The notes under the pieces were generated by a model that was not told the origin of the DNA, did not search any database, and was given only the letters and a program-made list of their open reading frames with translations. A program made the position numbers and the translations under genes. A stretch of 21,103 nucleotides of DNA, taken from a virus. The stretch's first letter is position 1; every line of letters starts with the position of its first letter. Positions 12,379-19,679 of the stretch are shown one piece after another. The DNA is taken from IMG/VR virus record IMGVR_UViG_3300033979_000560, positions 1 to 21,103 of that record, one strand, 5' to 3'.

Positions 12379-14619
12379 CTAGGCCAGGCTAGCCTGCTGA
12401 TGTTCACTTAGCCAGATCTCGAAATATCGCAGCACCTCCATGGCATGGGATTCGGCGGTGCCAGCACCCAGGTTAATGGTGGGGTTAAAGTTGTAGTTAG
12501 TCTGGCCGCCACCGCCCATCGCTGCCCCTGCAGCAAATACCCTGGCCTGGTCTGGGCGTAGGATAAATTCACTGCTATTGGCGATAACTGGCTTAGCGCC
12601 TGGCGGAGCGCTGGCCTGCTCCTGGCCGATAGCACCCAGCAAGCCACCAAAGGCAACCGGCAGCTGGCCCCCGGCCCGGCTAATAGAGGCAAAAGCTTCC
12701 GCCCCTGGCAGGTTGCTGGCCGTAGAACCCACCGTTGAGGTGGCGGGCTGGGCATCACCGCCCATGCCAGGGATCATGCCGAGGATCCTATTCTTGATAG
12801 CAGTAAACAGCTTACTAATCGCGTCAGTGACGGTTGTGTGAGCATTAACCAAGAAGTTTTCAACCTGGGTAATAACACCCATTAGCCCGTTGGCCAGGCC
12901 ATCACGAATCTTTTGGAACCATTCGATAGCCGTAGCAGAGACCGTATCCCAGTTCTTGGCGATCAAGAAAGCCAGAGCCGCAATGCCAGCGGCAACCGCC
13001 AAGATAACCAACAATGGCAAACCAATCAAGGCACCCAGGACCGCCGAGATCAGTCCAGCAAAGGCCATCGTCAATGCGCTGATCAATGCACCGACTAGGA
13101 CAGTGCTAGCCCAGGCAGTAAAGATGGCTAGCCCTATGAGCAAGACAGCTTTCCAGTCCAAGTTAGATAGGGCTGCACCAATGCCAGACAAAATGACCAT
13201 GGCCATACGGCCCACCGCCACCAGCAAAGCACCCAGATCAACTTTTTCTAGGAACCGCCCAATCTGATTGATAAGCGCTGCCAAGATACGCCCCACCTGG
13301 CTACCTAGGCCGCTCATGTCCAGCCCGGCCAGGGCGGTGGTGAGGCCATTAAAGAGGCTGGCCAGTAGTTCACCGATTGGGGCCTGTTCCAGGAAGTTAG
13401 CTGCGCCAGACATTAGCCGACCCAGGCCGCCGGTAGCATCGGCCAGAATGTTTCCTAAAAATCCAGCCACATTCTCGCGGATAGTCCCCAAGTTACTGAG
13501 TACCACATCCCGTAGGTTGGCCCCATTCTCAATCAAGGCTGCAAAGTTAAATACGAAGTCACTAACCGCCTGGATGCCGGTATTGATGCGGTTAAAAGCC
13601 CCCTGCAAGGCCTTCATCGGGTCCATAGTGTTGAGTCCTAGCACCGTCCCGAGGGCAGCAATAGGCCCCTTGGTGCCAAACAGGCCCTCCTCCCCGATCA
13701 ACGACTTGATTACCTCGTTGTAGGCACTGAAAGCGCTCTGGGTGCCCTTCATCTGGTCGTCCAGGTCACGCATTACCCCAAAAATGCCGCCACTAGGGTC
13801 AAACAACACTGACTTGAAGCCCTGGATCAAGCCATCAACCGACTCGCTGGCCTGTTTCTTAAAATCTTCGGTGATAAATTTCTTGCCAACTTCCTCGATC
13901 AGCTTCACCCGGGTTTTGACATCCAGATCTCGCAGCGTGGCAACACCTAATTCCTGCAGGCGCTTTTCAATTTCGTTGAGGATGACCGGGTTCTGCTCAA
14001 AAAACATATTGGTACGCAGCTCCGACACGCTGGCACCGCTCAGCGCTTTGGTCAACCCCATAGCCGTATTGCCGACCTGCTTGGTGCTAGCCGCTGTCAG
14101 GGCCCCGAACGATTCAGAGATACCTGTCACGGTATCTTCAAACCCTTGTAGGTCCACCTCGCCATCAATGCCCCTGAAGGCTTCCAGCACATTGTCCTGG
14201 ATGGTCGTTGCCAGGTTCTTATACTCCTGGGTGGCCCCGGGCAGGGTAGCGGCTGACTTGGCCAGGCGGTTGTTAAGGCTTTCGATGACCGTTACAGCCT
14301 CTTCATAGCTTTTGCCGGTCAGGCTGGCAAAGGTGGTGGCAGCATTGATCTGCTCTAGCTGTAGCTGATTGGCCTGGTTGATCGCCCCGGTGATGCTCTG
14401 GGCCGCCTCCTGTGCCTTGCCAATGGCAAAGTTAAAGCCCTGGGTGAGTAGGTTGGCCTTGAAGACTGCCCCGGTCAATGACTCGGTGACGCCCTTATTC
14501 ACCTGCTGACCAACGCCATCAAAGGTGCCACGGATCTGCTGGCCCAGCCGCTTGATCGGCCCACTGGCAAAGTCCTGGGCGCTGATCTTGATAAACAGGT
14601 TGGATACGAGCCCTTGCAT
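12379..14619 (-). CDS. Tail tape measure protein, 746 aa
   Basis: A long helical protein that sets tail length and is released on injection. Residues ~1-330 are Gln/Thr/Leu-rich helices (FDGVGQQVNKGVTESLTGAVFKANLL..., SLTGKSYEEAVTVIESLNNRLAKSA) of the kind usual for tape measures. About residues 445-565 form a strongly hydrophobic block with several membrane-spanning segments (AVLLIGLAIFTAWASTVLVG, LPLLVILAVAAGIAALAFLI). The C-terminus is Gly/Ala-rich. At 746 aa and roughly 1.5 angstrom per residue it predicts a tail near 110 nm. I chose ATG 14619; GTG 14622 adds one residue. The ATG overlaps the TGA of the frameshifted chaperone by one base. It lies right after the chaperone, as in Mu and lambda. 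Confidence 0.9.
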   Translation of the reverse strand: MQGLVSNLFIKISAQDFASGPIKRLGQQIRGTFDGVGQQVNKGVTESLTGAVFKANLLTQGFNFAIGKAQEAAQSITGAINQANQLQLEQINAATTFASLTGKSYEEAVTVIESLNNRLAKSAATLPGATQEYKNLATTIQDNVLEAFRGIDGEVDLQGFEDTVTGISESFGALTAASTKQVGNTAMGLTKALSGASVSELRTNMFFEQNPVILNEIEKRLQELGVATLRDLDVKTRVKLIEEVGKKFITEDFKKQASESVDGLIQGFKSVLFDPSGGIFGVMRDLDDQMKGTQSAFSAYNEVIKSLIGEEGLFGTKGPIAALGTVLGLNTMDPMKALQGAFNRINTGIQAVSDFVFNFAALIENGANLRDVVLSNLGTIRENVAGFLGNILADATGGLGRLMSGAANFLEQAPIGELLASLFNGLTTALAGLDMSGLGSQVGRILAALINQIGRFLEKVDLGALLVAVGRMAMVILSGIGAALSNLDWKAVLLIGLAIFTAWASTVLVGALISALTMAFAGLISAVLGALIGLPLLVILAVAAGIAALAFLIAKNWDTVSATAIEWFQKIRDGLANGLMGVITQVENFLVNAHTTVTDAISKLFTAIKNRILGMIPGMGGDAQPATSTVGSTASNLPGAEAFASISRAGGQLPVAFGGLLGAIGQEQASAPPGAKPVIANSSEFILRPDQARVFAAGAAMGGGGQTNYNFNPTINLGAGTAESHAMEVLRYFEIWLSEHQQASLA

Positions 14620-15079
14620 CACCTACGCCTCATGGATCGGTTCTCCGCCTCAACTGCCGCATTGTGGATGGCGATAGCCCGATACAGCCGCAGGATAGGC
14701 ATTTCCTCATACATTGGCAGGCTGGCAAAGCTACGGCCACTCAGGTGGTAGACCGTCTCTAGGAATCGGTCGTCGTCGTAGTCGATGACGCCGCCAAAAA
14801 AGGGGCCATCGCCTCTGATATTAAGGCGAAGTCACCAATGCTTAGCTCCTCTAGCTGCACCAGATTGATGTCACTTTGCTCCCCATAGCGAATGCAGCAG
14901 CGGGCGGCCAGGCGTAGGGCTAGCTCTACCTCATCATCGAGGGGTATGTTCTCCTGGCGCATGGTGCGCCGGATGCCGCGGATGTCGCCCACCGTTGGGC
15001 CACGGAACCCGATCACCTTGCCATTGGATAGCGTTACCTGCCCGGCCCCGTCGTCGTCAGTCAGTCGTTGTAGTTTCAT
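14619..15079 (-). CDS. Tail assembly chaperone, -1 frameshift extended form (gpGT / gp41-like), about 153 aa
   Basis: The 106-codon upstream gene contains T TTT TTG (14795-14801 on the minus strand, reading frame as spaced), a perfect X-XXY-YYZ slippery heptamer, 13 codons before its stop. Slipping back one base there opens a frame that continues ...APFFGGVIDYDDDRFLE, then TVYHLSGRSFASLPMYEEMP and ILRLYRAIAIHNAAVEAENR to a TGA at 14619-14621, touching the tape-measure ATG. The total of 461 bases plus the one re-read is exactly 154 codons. No other gene explains the 14622-14758 interval. Frameshifted chaperones are known in lambda (G/GT), P2 (E/E') and Mu. The extended form recruits the tape measure. 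Any pseudoknot or stem downstream was not resolved. Confidence 0.85.
14759..15079 (-). CDS. Tail assembly chaperone, short form (gpG / gp41-like), 106 aa
   Basis: A small acidic protein (MKLQRLTDDDGAGQVTLSNG ... VGDIRGIRRTMRQENIPLDD ... LEELSIGDFALISEAMAPFL) between the tube and tape-measure genes. The ordering of beta-hairpin start, basic helix and the LS..D...I...m.pFl helix matches tail-assembly chaperones of the Mu gp41/P2 E type. It ends in a Thr-rich tail (STTTTTDS), which is only made when the ribosome does not slip. The ATG overlaps the tube stop (TGATG). The short form is normally in excess over the extended form. Confidence 0.85.
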   Translation of the reverse strand: MKLQRLTDDDGAGQVTLSNGKVIGFRGPTVGDIRGIRRTMRQENIPLDDEVELALRLAARCCIRYGEQSDINLVQLEELSIGDFALISEAMAPFLAASSTTTTTDS

Positions 15080-15528
15080 CAGCCACGGCTCCAGTCATTG
15101 GCCCGGCCAGCCAGGGTAAGCATGGATACGTCTTGGCTTTTCTTGTCCGACTCGGCCAGGGTGAACCGGGTTGGCATGAAGCCGTAGATGATAAAGGGAG
15201 CGCCAATGTTAACCGGATCTGGGGCATACTCAACCGGCTGGACAGTCAGCGTATAGCCACGGGCATTAACATCAGCGCCACGACGTAGCCTAAAGTTTTT
15301 CCATAGGGTAATAATTTCGTCATCCGTCTCGGGCTCATAGGCCTTGGTTAGCCCGATCTCGGCGATAGAGCGAGGCCCTAGAAGCGGGTAGATGCGATTG
15401 CTGAAACCATCAGAATATTCTGAAGTCTGGGTACTGTCGTCAATACCCGAAAACGTCTCAAAATAACAGGTCAAGTCCTGCATTGTTACCAAGAACTGGT
15501 TCTTGGCGATAGGGTTAATTCGTGGCAT
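15079..15528 (-). CDS. Tail tube protein, 149 aa
   Basis: The inner tube that is driven through the envelope. The protein begins MPRINPIAKNQFLVTMQDLTCYFETFSGIDD, goes on with the G.....iyPl.G.r...ei.l.kay...tD..i..W pattern (PRSIAEIGLTKAYEPETDDE, IITLWKNFRLRRG), and ends in beta-strands with GAPFIIYGFMPTRFTLAESD. This agrees with phage T4 gp19 / Mu gpM and injection-system tube proteins, with the usual ~145-residue length. It is coupled to the chaperone and preceded, 23 bases above the ATG, by a phage-type promoter site. It is separated from the sheath by an insertion, although the two are normally adjacent. Confidence 0.85.
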   Translation of the reverse strand: MPRINPIAKNQFLVTMQDLTCYFETFSGIDDSTQTSEYSDGFSNRIYPLLGPRSIAEIGLTKAYEPETDDEIITLWKNFRLRRGADVNARGYTLTVQPVEYAPDPVNIGAPFIIYGFMPTRFTLAESDKKSQDVSMLTLAGRANDWSRG

Positions 15529-15551
15529 GGCAGTACGTCAGGGTTACTGCT

Positions 15552-15563
15552 CTTAGTGTGCCC
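15552..15563 (-). promoter_or_regulatory. Candidate T7-like RNA polymerase promoter, tube operon
   Basis: The minus strand reads GGGCACACTAAG. The flanking 41 bases (about 15547-15587) are nearly identical to the sheath leader at about 18318-18358, with only two differences, including a GGATCC. The tube gene appears to have received a copied sheath promoter, restoring its expression beyond the insertion. Confidence 0.65.
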
Positions 15564-15609
15564 AGCCATGGATCCAGGCTAGGGAAGTAAAATATCTGGA
15601 AGGACGGGG

Positions 15610-15638
15610 TTGACAGTTCGATATGCAGGGGGTATATT
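15610..15638 (+). promoter_or_regulatory. Strong sigma-70 promoter of the 82-aa gene
   Basis: TTGACA (15610-15615), 17-base spacer, TATATT (15633-15638). The 36 bases from 15606 on differ at only one position from the promoter at 20488-20516, and both leaders share GAACCACTTAC. The predicted start near 15645 rules out the longer GTG-initiated frame at 15644. Confidence 0.8.
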
Positions 15639-15670
15639 GAGAAGTGTTGAACCACTTACGGAAGATAACC

Positions 15671-15919
15671 ATGAACGCCCAGTCATTGAACGCCCAGTCA
15701 TTCTTCATTACTCCCAAATGGGAAACCGTTTACAGGCACAATTATTTTGATCTCGGACTAGAAGACGATCACTATACCTGGTTCTACCAAAAAGCTATAG
15801 AACTTGGCCTTAACCCGGATGAGCATGTGACACAAAGGCCACTAAGCAAGATGGGGTGGGACACCATGAACTGTTACATTACAGAAGATCTCTATCGTGC
15901 CCTTACTCCAATTCGTTAG
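15671..15919 (+). CDS. Hypothetical moron-like protein, 82 aa
   Basis: A small plus-strand gene in the gap between tube and sheath with its own consensus promoter (15610-15638). The ATG at 15671 has GGAAG 7 bases upstream; a GTG at 15644 would lie at the transcription start and is rejected. The protein is aromatic-rich (FFITPKWETVYRHNYFDLGLED, DHYTWFYQKAIELGLNPDEH). Its first codons hold a perfect 15-base tandem duplication (15673-15702) giving NAQSL-NAQSF. It is on the opposite strand to the tail operon and more AT-rich than it, which is typical of a lysogeny or early accessory gene. No family is recognised. Confidence 0.65.
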   Translation: MNAQSLNAQSFFITPKWETVYRHNYFDLGLEDDHYTWFYQKAIELGLNPDEHVTQRPLSKMGWDTMNCYITEDLYRALTPIR

Positions 15920-15956
15920 TGGAAGTCAGCGTAAGGCACTAGCGCTAGCCAATAGT

Positions 15957-16796
15957 CTATTCTTCACGCCACTGTCGCACAATATAGACCCCTCGCTCGT
16001 GCCTTCCTGCTGGCCCTACCACCCCATCTTCATCTTCCTGGATCAGCACTGATTCTTGCCCTTTTCCTATAAAGCGGGAGTTCAATCTTTCGAGTATAGG
16101 ATTGATTTTTTCGTCTATTTTGTACTTATACGGAATCTTGTCAACAGTATACTCGCCGCTAGCAGACTGCCTAATTATCAGGGGGTCTTTTACATTTCCG
16201 AAATAAACTCTAAATTCACCTTCTTTCTTATCCCACAATTTCGCCTTCAAGAACCCGCCAGCGTTGGAGTCCCATTCTGACCCATGGCTCTCATTCCACA
16301 TTGAAATGAACTTTTCTGTGTACTGACGCCCTGTCACTACCGTTTTTTGAGGTTTGTCCTTATTCTTTTCCGGCTGCCTGGTTTCCTGACTTGCCACCCA
16401 CTCTGCTGCAGTCTTGGCCTGGCCTGGTAGCGGCTTGCGGCAGTTGCGGTTCTGACTGATGCAAGTATAGCCACAGGCATAGCCCTTCTTGCAAGCCTTC
16501 ACCTGCTTGGTATTGCCAGCCAGCTTTAGCCGAGCAAAGTCTAAGGCATCCTCCATGAAGTCTGCCCCATCTTCATCGGGCAGATCTTTAGGGTTGACTG
16601 GCGCATAGCTTAGCGCACCATCAGCGACGGTGTAGTTGAACCGCACCCCATCGCCCAGGAAAATGCCAGATAGCCTACCTCGGGAGTCTCGTTCTATCGT
16701 CTGAACCGCCACCGTCCCCCTGGTATAGATGGACTTGATCACCAGGTTCATGACTTGCTTGACCTGCTCTGGTGTCGGGTTCTTGGGTAACTTCAT
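15957..16796 (-). CDS. Modular insert protein with KLPxNPT domain and four-Cys motif, candidate effector, 279 aa
   Basis: Residues 2-69 align with the 79-aa gene at 5306 (KLPKNPT ... GDG.R..Y...DGAL.Y.P). Residues 102-119 are a C-x5-C-x3-C-x6-C module (CKKGYACGYTCISQNRNC) shared with the metalloprotease at 10225 and followed, in both, by a helix (AKTAAEWVASQ here). A Lys/Glu/Pro-rich linker leads to a C-terminal domain (~150-279) rich in Trp, Tyr and Lys with no motif I recognise. The DNA encoding that domain (about 16020-16380) is clearly AT-richer than its neighbours, as expected for an exchanged toxin-like end. The gene lies 11 bases below the sheath stop and would share its message. Virion cargo or effector is inferred; a catalytic role is unproven. 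Confidence 0.7.
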   Translation of the reverse strand: MKLPKNPTPEQVKQVMNLVIKSIYTRGTVAVQTIERDSRGRLSGIFLGDGVRFNYTVADGALSYAPVNPKDLPDEDGADFMEDALDFARLKLAGNTKQVKACKKGYACGYTCISQNRNCRKPLPGQAKTAAEWVASQETRQPEKNKDKPQKTVVTGRQYTEKFISMWNESHGSEWDSNAGGFLKAKLWDKKEGEFRVYFGNVKDPLIIRQSASGEYTVDKIPYKYKIDEKINPILERLNSRFIGKGQESVLIQEDEDGVVGPAGRHERGVYIVRQWREE

Positions 16797-16807
16797 GGGG
16801 GTTCTTT

Positions 16808-18340
16808 CTAGCTAGTCCGTTCTACCACCTGATCAATCGCCACCCGAATGACGCCGACGAAGATGCGCTCAGCGGTTGGGCTGGGGGCCACATAGCTATC
16901 AATGCGGATGATGCCATCCTCCAGGTCGAGGGCTGGGTTGTTGGTCCGGTCGCAAATGTTCAGAAACGCATCGGCAGGCGTTGCGCCAAAGAATGCACCA
17001 CCCGACCAAAACCGATAGGCCACCAGGTCGGCGGTTTCTTTGATGCGGTTGAACAGTACGCCCTGGCCGTCGATCACCGAGAACAGGATCTTGCCATTGG
17101 TCAGCGCTGTGTACAACGTCCGGGCATAGACATTGAGGATAATCCGGGTATTGATAAACCGATAGTAGGGGCTAACGCTACGGGTTCTGGCTCCGTAGAC
17201 GACAATGCCAAGGCCCTTGAGGTTTTTCACCACATTGATCTGGTTGGCATTGAGGTCAGCGTGTTCGCTACGGCTTAGCTTGACCCGTACATCCGCCACA
17301 CCCCGCAGCGGGAACTGGGGGCCTGCTGGGGGCTGGTTGAAGCCTTGGCTAGCATAGCGGCGCAGTGCAACGGTGGCAGCGGCCAGGGCAGGGCTGATGT
17401 CATCGTTGTCGGTATCCTTTAGCCATGGGCAATAGTAAGCCAGATGGCCACGGTCGCTGGCGTAGAGCATCCCTTCGGTCTTAAATTCAGCCTTAGTGTC
17501 GATGGTGCTGGGCGGGCCACAGTCAGCAAGGGCCATCCAGTCATAGTTCTCGCTAGCTGACTTGGCTTCTAAGATATTGGCGATCTGGGTGCGCTCAAAC
17601 TGTCGGGTAAGGCTATAGAAAGCCTCCGGGCATACCAGGAAACCTTGCTCATCATCTTCGTCAAAGCTATTCTCGATGGCGTAGATGTAGTCCCAGTAGT
17701 TAGCCGTCGCTGGTGCCGCCACAGCAGCCACCGTCAGGTTAGCGGTTGTCGCTACAGCGGTGAAAGCCGTGGCGGTGGGGTTCTTTTGGCGAATGTAGAA
17801 CTGGCTATTGGCAAAGACGCTGGCCCCAGCATCATTGATCTCGTATTCAGCCTCGACGGCGGTATTGATGGCGGTGGTGCCATTAATGGCGGTCACCAGG
17901 CCGGTGATGATGGTGGTCGCGGTCGGGGTGGGGCTAGCGGGGGCGGTGTAGGTAACAGCGGTGCCATTGATGGTGACGGTGAACGCCCCAGCGGTAGTAT
18001 TGGTGATGGTGACGGTAGTGACAGGGGCGATGGCCGCCTTGACGTAGTAGAACTGCCCATTGGGCACATTGCGAAAGAAAAAGGCAAGGTTATTTAGGTT
18101 GACGGCACTCGAGCTAGTAAAGACATTCTCGAAGTCGTCAACACTGATTACCTGGGTGGGAGTATTGGCGGTGCCACCGGTGGCGGTGCCAACATAGTAG
18201 ACCCGGTTAAAGGGGGCGATAGTCGCTGGAATAGGCCCCTCAGCGTTTTCGTAGACGTAGACGCCTGGAGCGGTTTGGGTAGCAGCGTTGAGGGCAACCA
18301 TAGCAGCTTGGGATAGACTGCTTTTAGTGTGCCCAGCCAT
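16808..18340 (-). CDS. Tail sheath protein, 510 aa (497 if started at Met14)
   Basis: The contractile outer tail. The start TAPGVYVYENAEGPIPATIAPFNRVYYVG is the conserved sheath N-terminus. A Thr/Ala-rich inserted beta-domain (about 105-215: VTINGTAVTYTAP ... FTAVATTANLTVAA) decorates the surface. The C-terminal domain is diagnostic: ADLNANQINVVKNLKGLGIVVYGAR, YRFINTRIILNVYARTL, KETADLVAYRFWSGGAFFGAT and a final strand-rich NPALDLEDGIIRIDSYVAPSP. The first 13 codons overlap the promoter-like site copied before the tube gene, so ATG 18301 (Met14) is probably the true start and gives a 21-base leader. It follows gp37 as in Mu. Confidence 0.93.
   Translation of the reverse strand: MAGHTKSSLSQAAMVALNAATQTAPGVYVYENAEGPIPATIAPFNRVYYVGTATGGTANTPTQVISVDDFENVFTSSSAVNLNNLAFFFRNVPNGQFYYVKAAIAPVTTVTITNTTAGAFTVTINGTAVTYTAPASPTPTATTIITGLVTAINGTTAINTAVEAEYEINDAGASVFANSQFYIRQKNPTATAFTAVATTANLTVAAVAAPATANYWDYIYAIENSFDEDDEQGFLVCPEAFYSLTRQFERTQIANILEAKSASENYDWMALADCGPPSTIDTKAEFKTEGMLYASDRGHLAYYCPWLKDTDNDDISPALAAATVALRRYASQGFNQPPAGPQFPLRGVADVRVKLSRSEHADLNANQINVVKNLKGLGIVVYGARTRSVSPYYRFINTRIILNVYARTLYTALTNGKILFSVIDGQGVLFNRIKETADLVAYRFWSGGAFFGATPADAFLNICDRTNNPALDLEDGIIRIDSYVAPSPTAERIFVGVIRVAIDQVVERTS
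18323..18334 (-). promoter_or_regulatory. Candidate T7-like RNA polymerase promoter, sheath operon
   Basis: The minus strand reads GGGCACACTAAA within a longer block (about 18318-18358) nearly identical to the tube leader. It lies inside the annotated start of the sheath frame, 21 bases above Met14, so site and reading frame cannot both be read at face value. I prefer the downstream start. Confidence 0.6.
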
Positions 18341-18349
18341 GGATCCAAG

Positions 18350-19039
18350 CTAGGGAACCGGATAGTCTAGCTCCTGGTCAAGTACGCTATCCTCCAGGTC
18401 GTTAGCCTTGGCCCGACGTAGGCCCACCTTGATTTCTTCCAGCGGGAATGGCTGGCCGGGGACCGGTATCGATGGATCCACAGGCCTAACAGTATCCGGC
18501 GTGCCAGGGGTGCCGGGGGTGCCAGGGATAATTTCTACCAGGCCAACATCGGCCAGGTGCTGCACGATGTCGGAGTAGACCAGCACTGACAGACTCCAGG
18601 TTTGGTTATAGGTGTAAATGCCCTCAGATAGGCCGGTGAAGGACTCTGATACCAGCGCCATGGGTTCAAAGTTGACGATGCGGTTAAGCCCCTCCAGTTC
18701 ACCAGTATAGGCCGGGCTGTAGCCGCTCAGGGCTAGCCAGCAACGGTCTAGCACCAGGTAGACGCCGCTGTGGGTGGATAAGTTGATAAATTCTGCCTGC
18801 AGGCCCCATTCGATGGTCATCCGCTGGCTGAAGTCACGGCGGATGGAGTCGATGATCTCGGGTGGGTCAAAGCGCCGTCGTTGCATTGAAAAAAATATCT
18901 GGCTGCGATAGGGCGCTAGCTCAAATTCGACTGGAGAGGCCGGAAATGCTTGCACATCGACGCCAATAGGTTCCATCGCCAGCCGCAGCCGGTGGATGAT
19001 GCCTGACTCCAGGGTATGCAGCAACGAGGTAAGCGGCAT
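18350..19039 (-). CDS. gp37-like tail completion/terminator protein (Mu gp37 family), 229 aa
   Basis: A protein of the Gp37 family found just before the sheath in Mu-like tails. Features: an N-terminal helix (LLHTLESGIIHRLRLAMEPIG), VQAFPASPVEFELAPYRSQI, a QRMTIEWGLQAEFINLSTHSG strand pair, and a beta-domain with YTYNQTWSLSVLVYSD. A Pro/Gly/Thr-rich tail (EIIPGTPGTPGTPDTV) then joins the family-unlike C-terminus. Coupled to gp36 by a one-base overlap. Likely caps or completes the tube at the head end. The tail sequence carries short Gly-Thr-Pro repeats. Confidence 0.75.
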   Translation of the reverse strand: MPLTSLLHTLESGIIHRLRLAMEPIGVDVQAFPASPVEFELAPYRSQIFFSMQRRRFDPPEIIDSIRRDFSQRMTIEWGLQAEFINLSTHSGVYLVLDRCWLALSGYSPAYTGELEGLNRIVNFEPMALVSESFTGLSEGIYTYNQTWSLSVLVYSDIVQHLADVGLVEIIPGTPGTPGTPDTVRPVDPSIPVPGQPFPLEEIKVGLRRAKANDLEDSVLDQELDYPVP

Positions 19040-19488
19040 TAGAAACTTTTCATTCCGTTGTAGGTAAAGACCCGACCGGCACCATTGACGACAAAGGGTC
19101 GGTTGGTCCGGCTCTCAGTCGTCGTCACCTCATCAGTGACCGTCAGGCCCAGGCTAACTTTGCCAGCAGCGGCCTCTCTTAGCCACTTGAGCGCATCCTC
19201 GTAGCGCAGCCGGTAGTCTTCAGGGGGGCGGTTCTTGGTGAGGGTATAACGGGCAATGTCGAGGCAAATGCGCTTTAGCCGCCTGGGCGGATCGTCCCGC
19301 AGGCCAGCAACGTTGTAGCGTTCCTGCAGGTAGCTATCGATCTCATCCGACGCATCCTCCAGCGCTTCGGTCATCCGGTCATTGTCCGGGTTATTGACGG
19401 TGGGAGCGTCAATGTTAGCGGTGCGCCGGGCCTCGACGGTGCCAAAGGCCTCAACAAAGTCATCGACGGTGGCATAGGGTTCAGCCAT
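19039..19488 (-). CDS. gp36-like protein (DUF1320 family), 149 aa
   Basis: An almost entirely helical protein typical of Mu gp36: Y.t..df...fg..e (AEPYATVDDFVEAFGTVEA), then a helix with DRMTEALEDASDEIDSYLQE, RYNVAGLRDDPPRRLKRICL and DIARYTLTKNRPPEDYRLRY, followed by an extended C-terminal strand set. It is a head-tail joining component in Mu-like phages. It overlaps the 53-aa gene at its 5' end by 8 bases (ATGGCTGA). The order 53-aa, gp36, gp37, sheath matches Mu gp35-38/L. Confidence 0.85.
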   Translation of the reverse strand: MAEPYATVDDFVEAFGTVEARRTANIDAPTVNNPDNDRMTEALEDASDEIDSYLQERYNVAGLRDDPPRRLKRICLDIARYTLTKNRPPEDYRLRYEDALKWLREAAAGKVSLGLTVTDEVTTTESRTNRPFVVNGAGRVFTYNGMKSF

Positions 19489-19642
19489 CGCTAGGTTCCT
19501 CCATCTGGCTAGGCTGCTCTGGCTTACCCAGGTGGATCGCTAGCTGCTTGGCCAGACTATCACTGAGGCTGATCGTATCCCCAGCTTGATATAGCTGGCC
19601 ATCGTGCAAGATGGATCCATGGGTGACGGTATATTTTTTCAT
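19481..19642 (-). CDS. Small Mu gp35-position protein (DUF7210-like), 53 aa
   Basis: Too short to appear among longer frames. The start MKKYTVTHGSILHDGQLYQAG is the small KYTVl..i.hdG..y.pGd.i.ls......L pattern seen next to gp36 genes in Mu-like phages, and continues DTISLSDSLAKQLAIHLGKP. It begins with an ATG at 19642, overlaps the gp36 gene by 8 bases, and has no stop within. Length (53 aa) suits the family. Family name is from memory; function unknown, probably a minor head-joining protein. Confidence 0.75.
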   Translation of the reverse strand: MKKYTVTHGSILHDGQLYQAGDTISLSDSLAKQLAIHLGKPEQPSQMEEPSDG

Positions 19643-19679
19643 AGCGACTGGCTTAGTGGGTAAGTACCTTCAGCATTCC

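Noticed and set aside
13268-14308. Plus-strand frames of 151 and 188 aa within the tape measure
   Set aside because: Pro/Ser/Arg-rich antisense shadows of a strongly coding minus-strand gene, without ribosome binding sites.
15644-15670. GTG-started extension of the 82-aa gene
   Set aside because: The GTG coincides with the predicted transcription start, leaving no leader. The ATG at 15671 has a good ribosome binding site.
15930-15950. Hairpin CTAGCGCTAG after the 82-aa gene as a terminator
   Set aside because: A near palindrome is present, but no T-run follows on either strand.
17645-18097. 150-aa plus-strand frame inside the sheath gene
   Set aside because: Gly/Ser/Asp-rich and repetitive, produced by the sheath's Thr/Ala-rich codons on the other strand.
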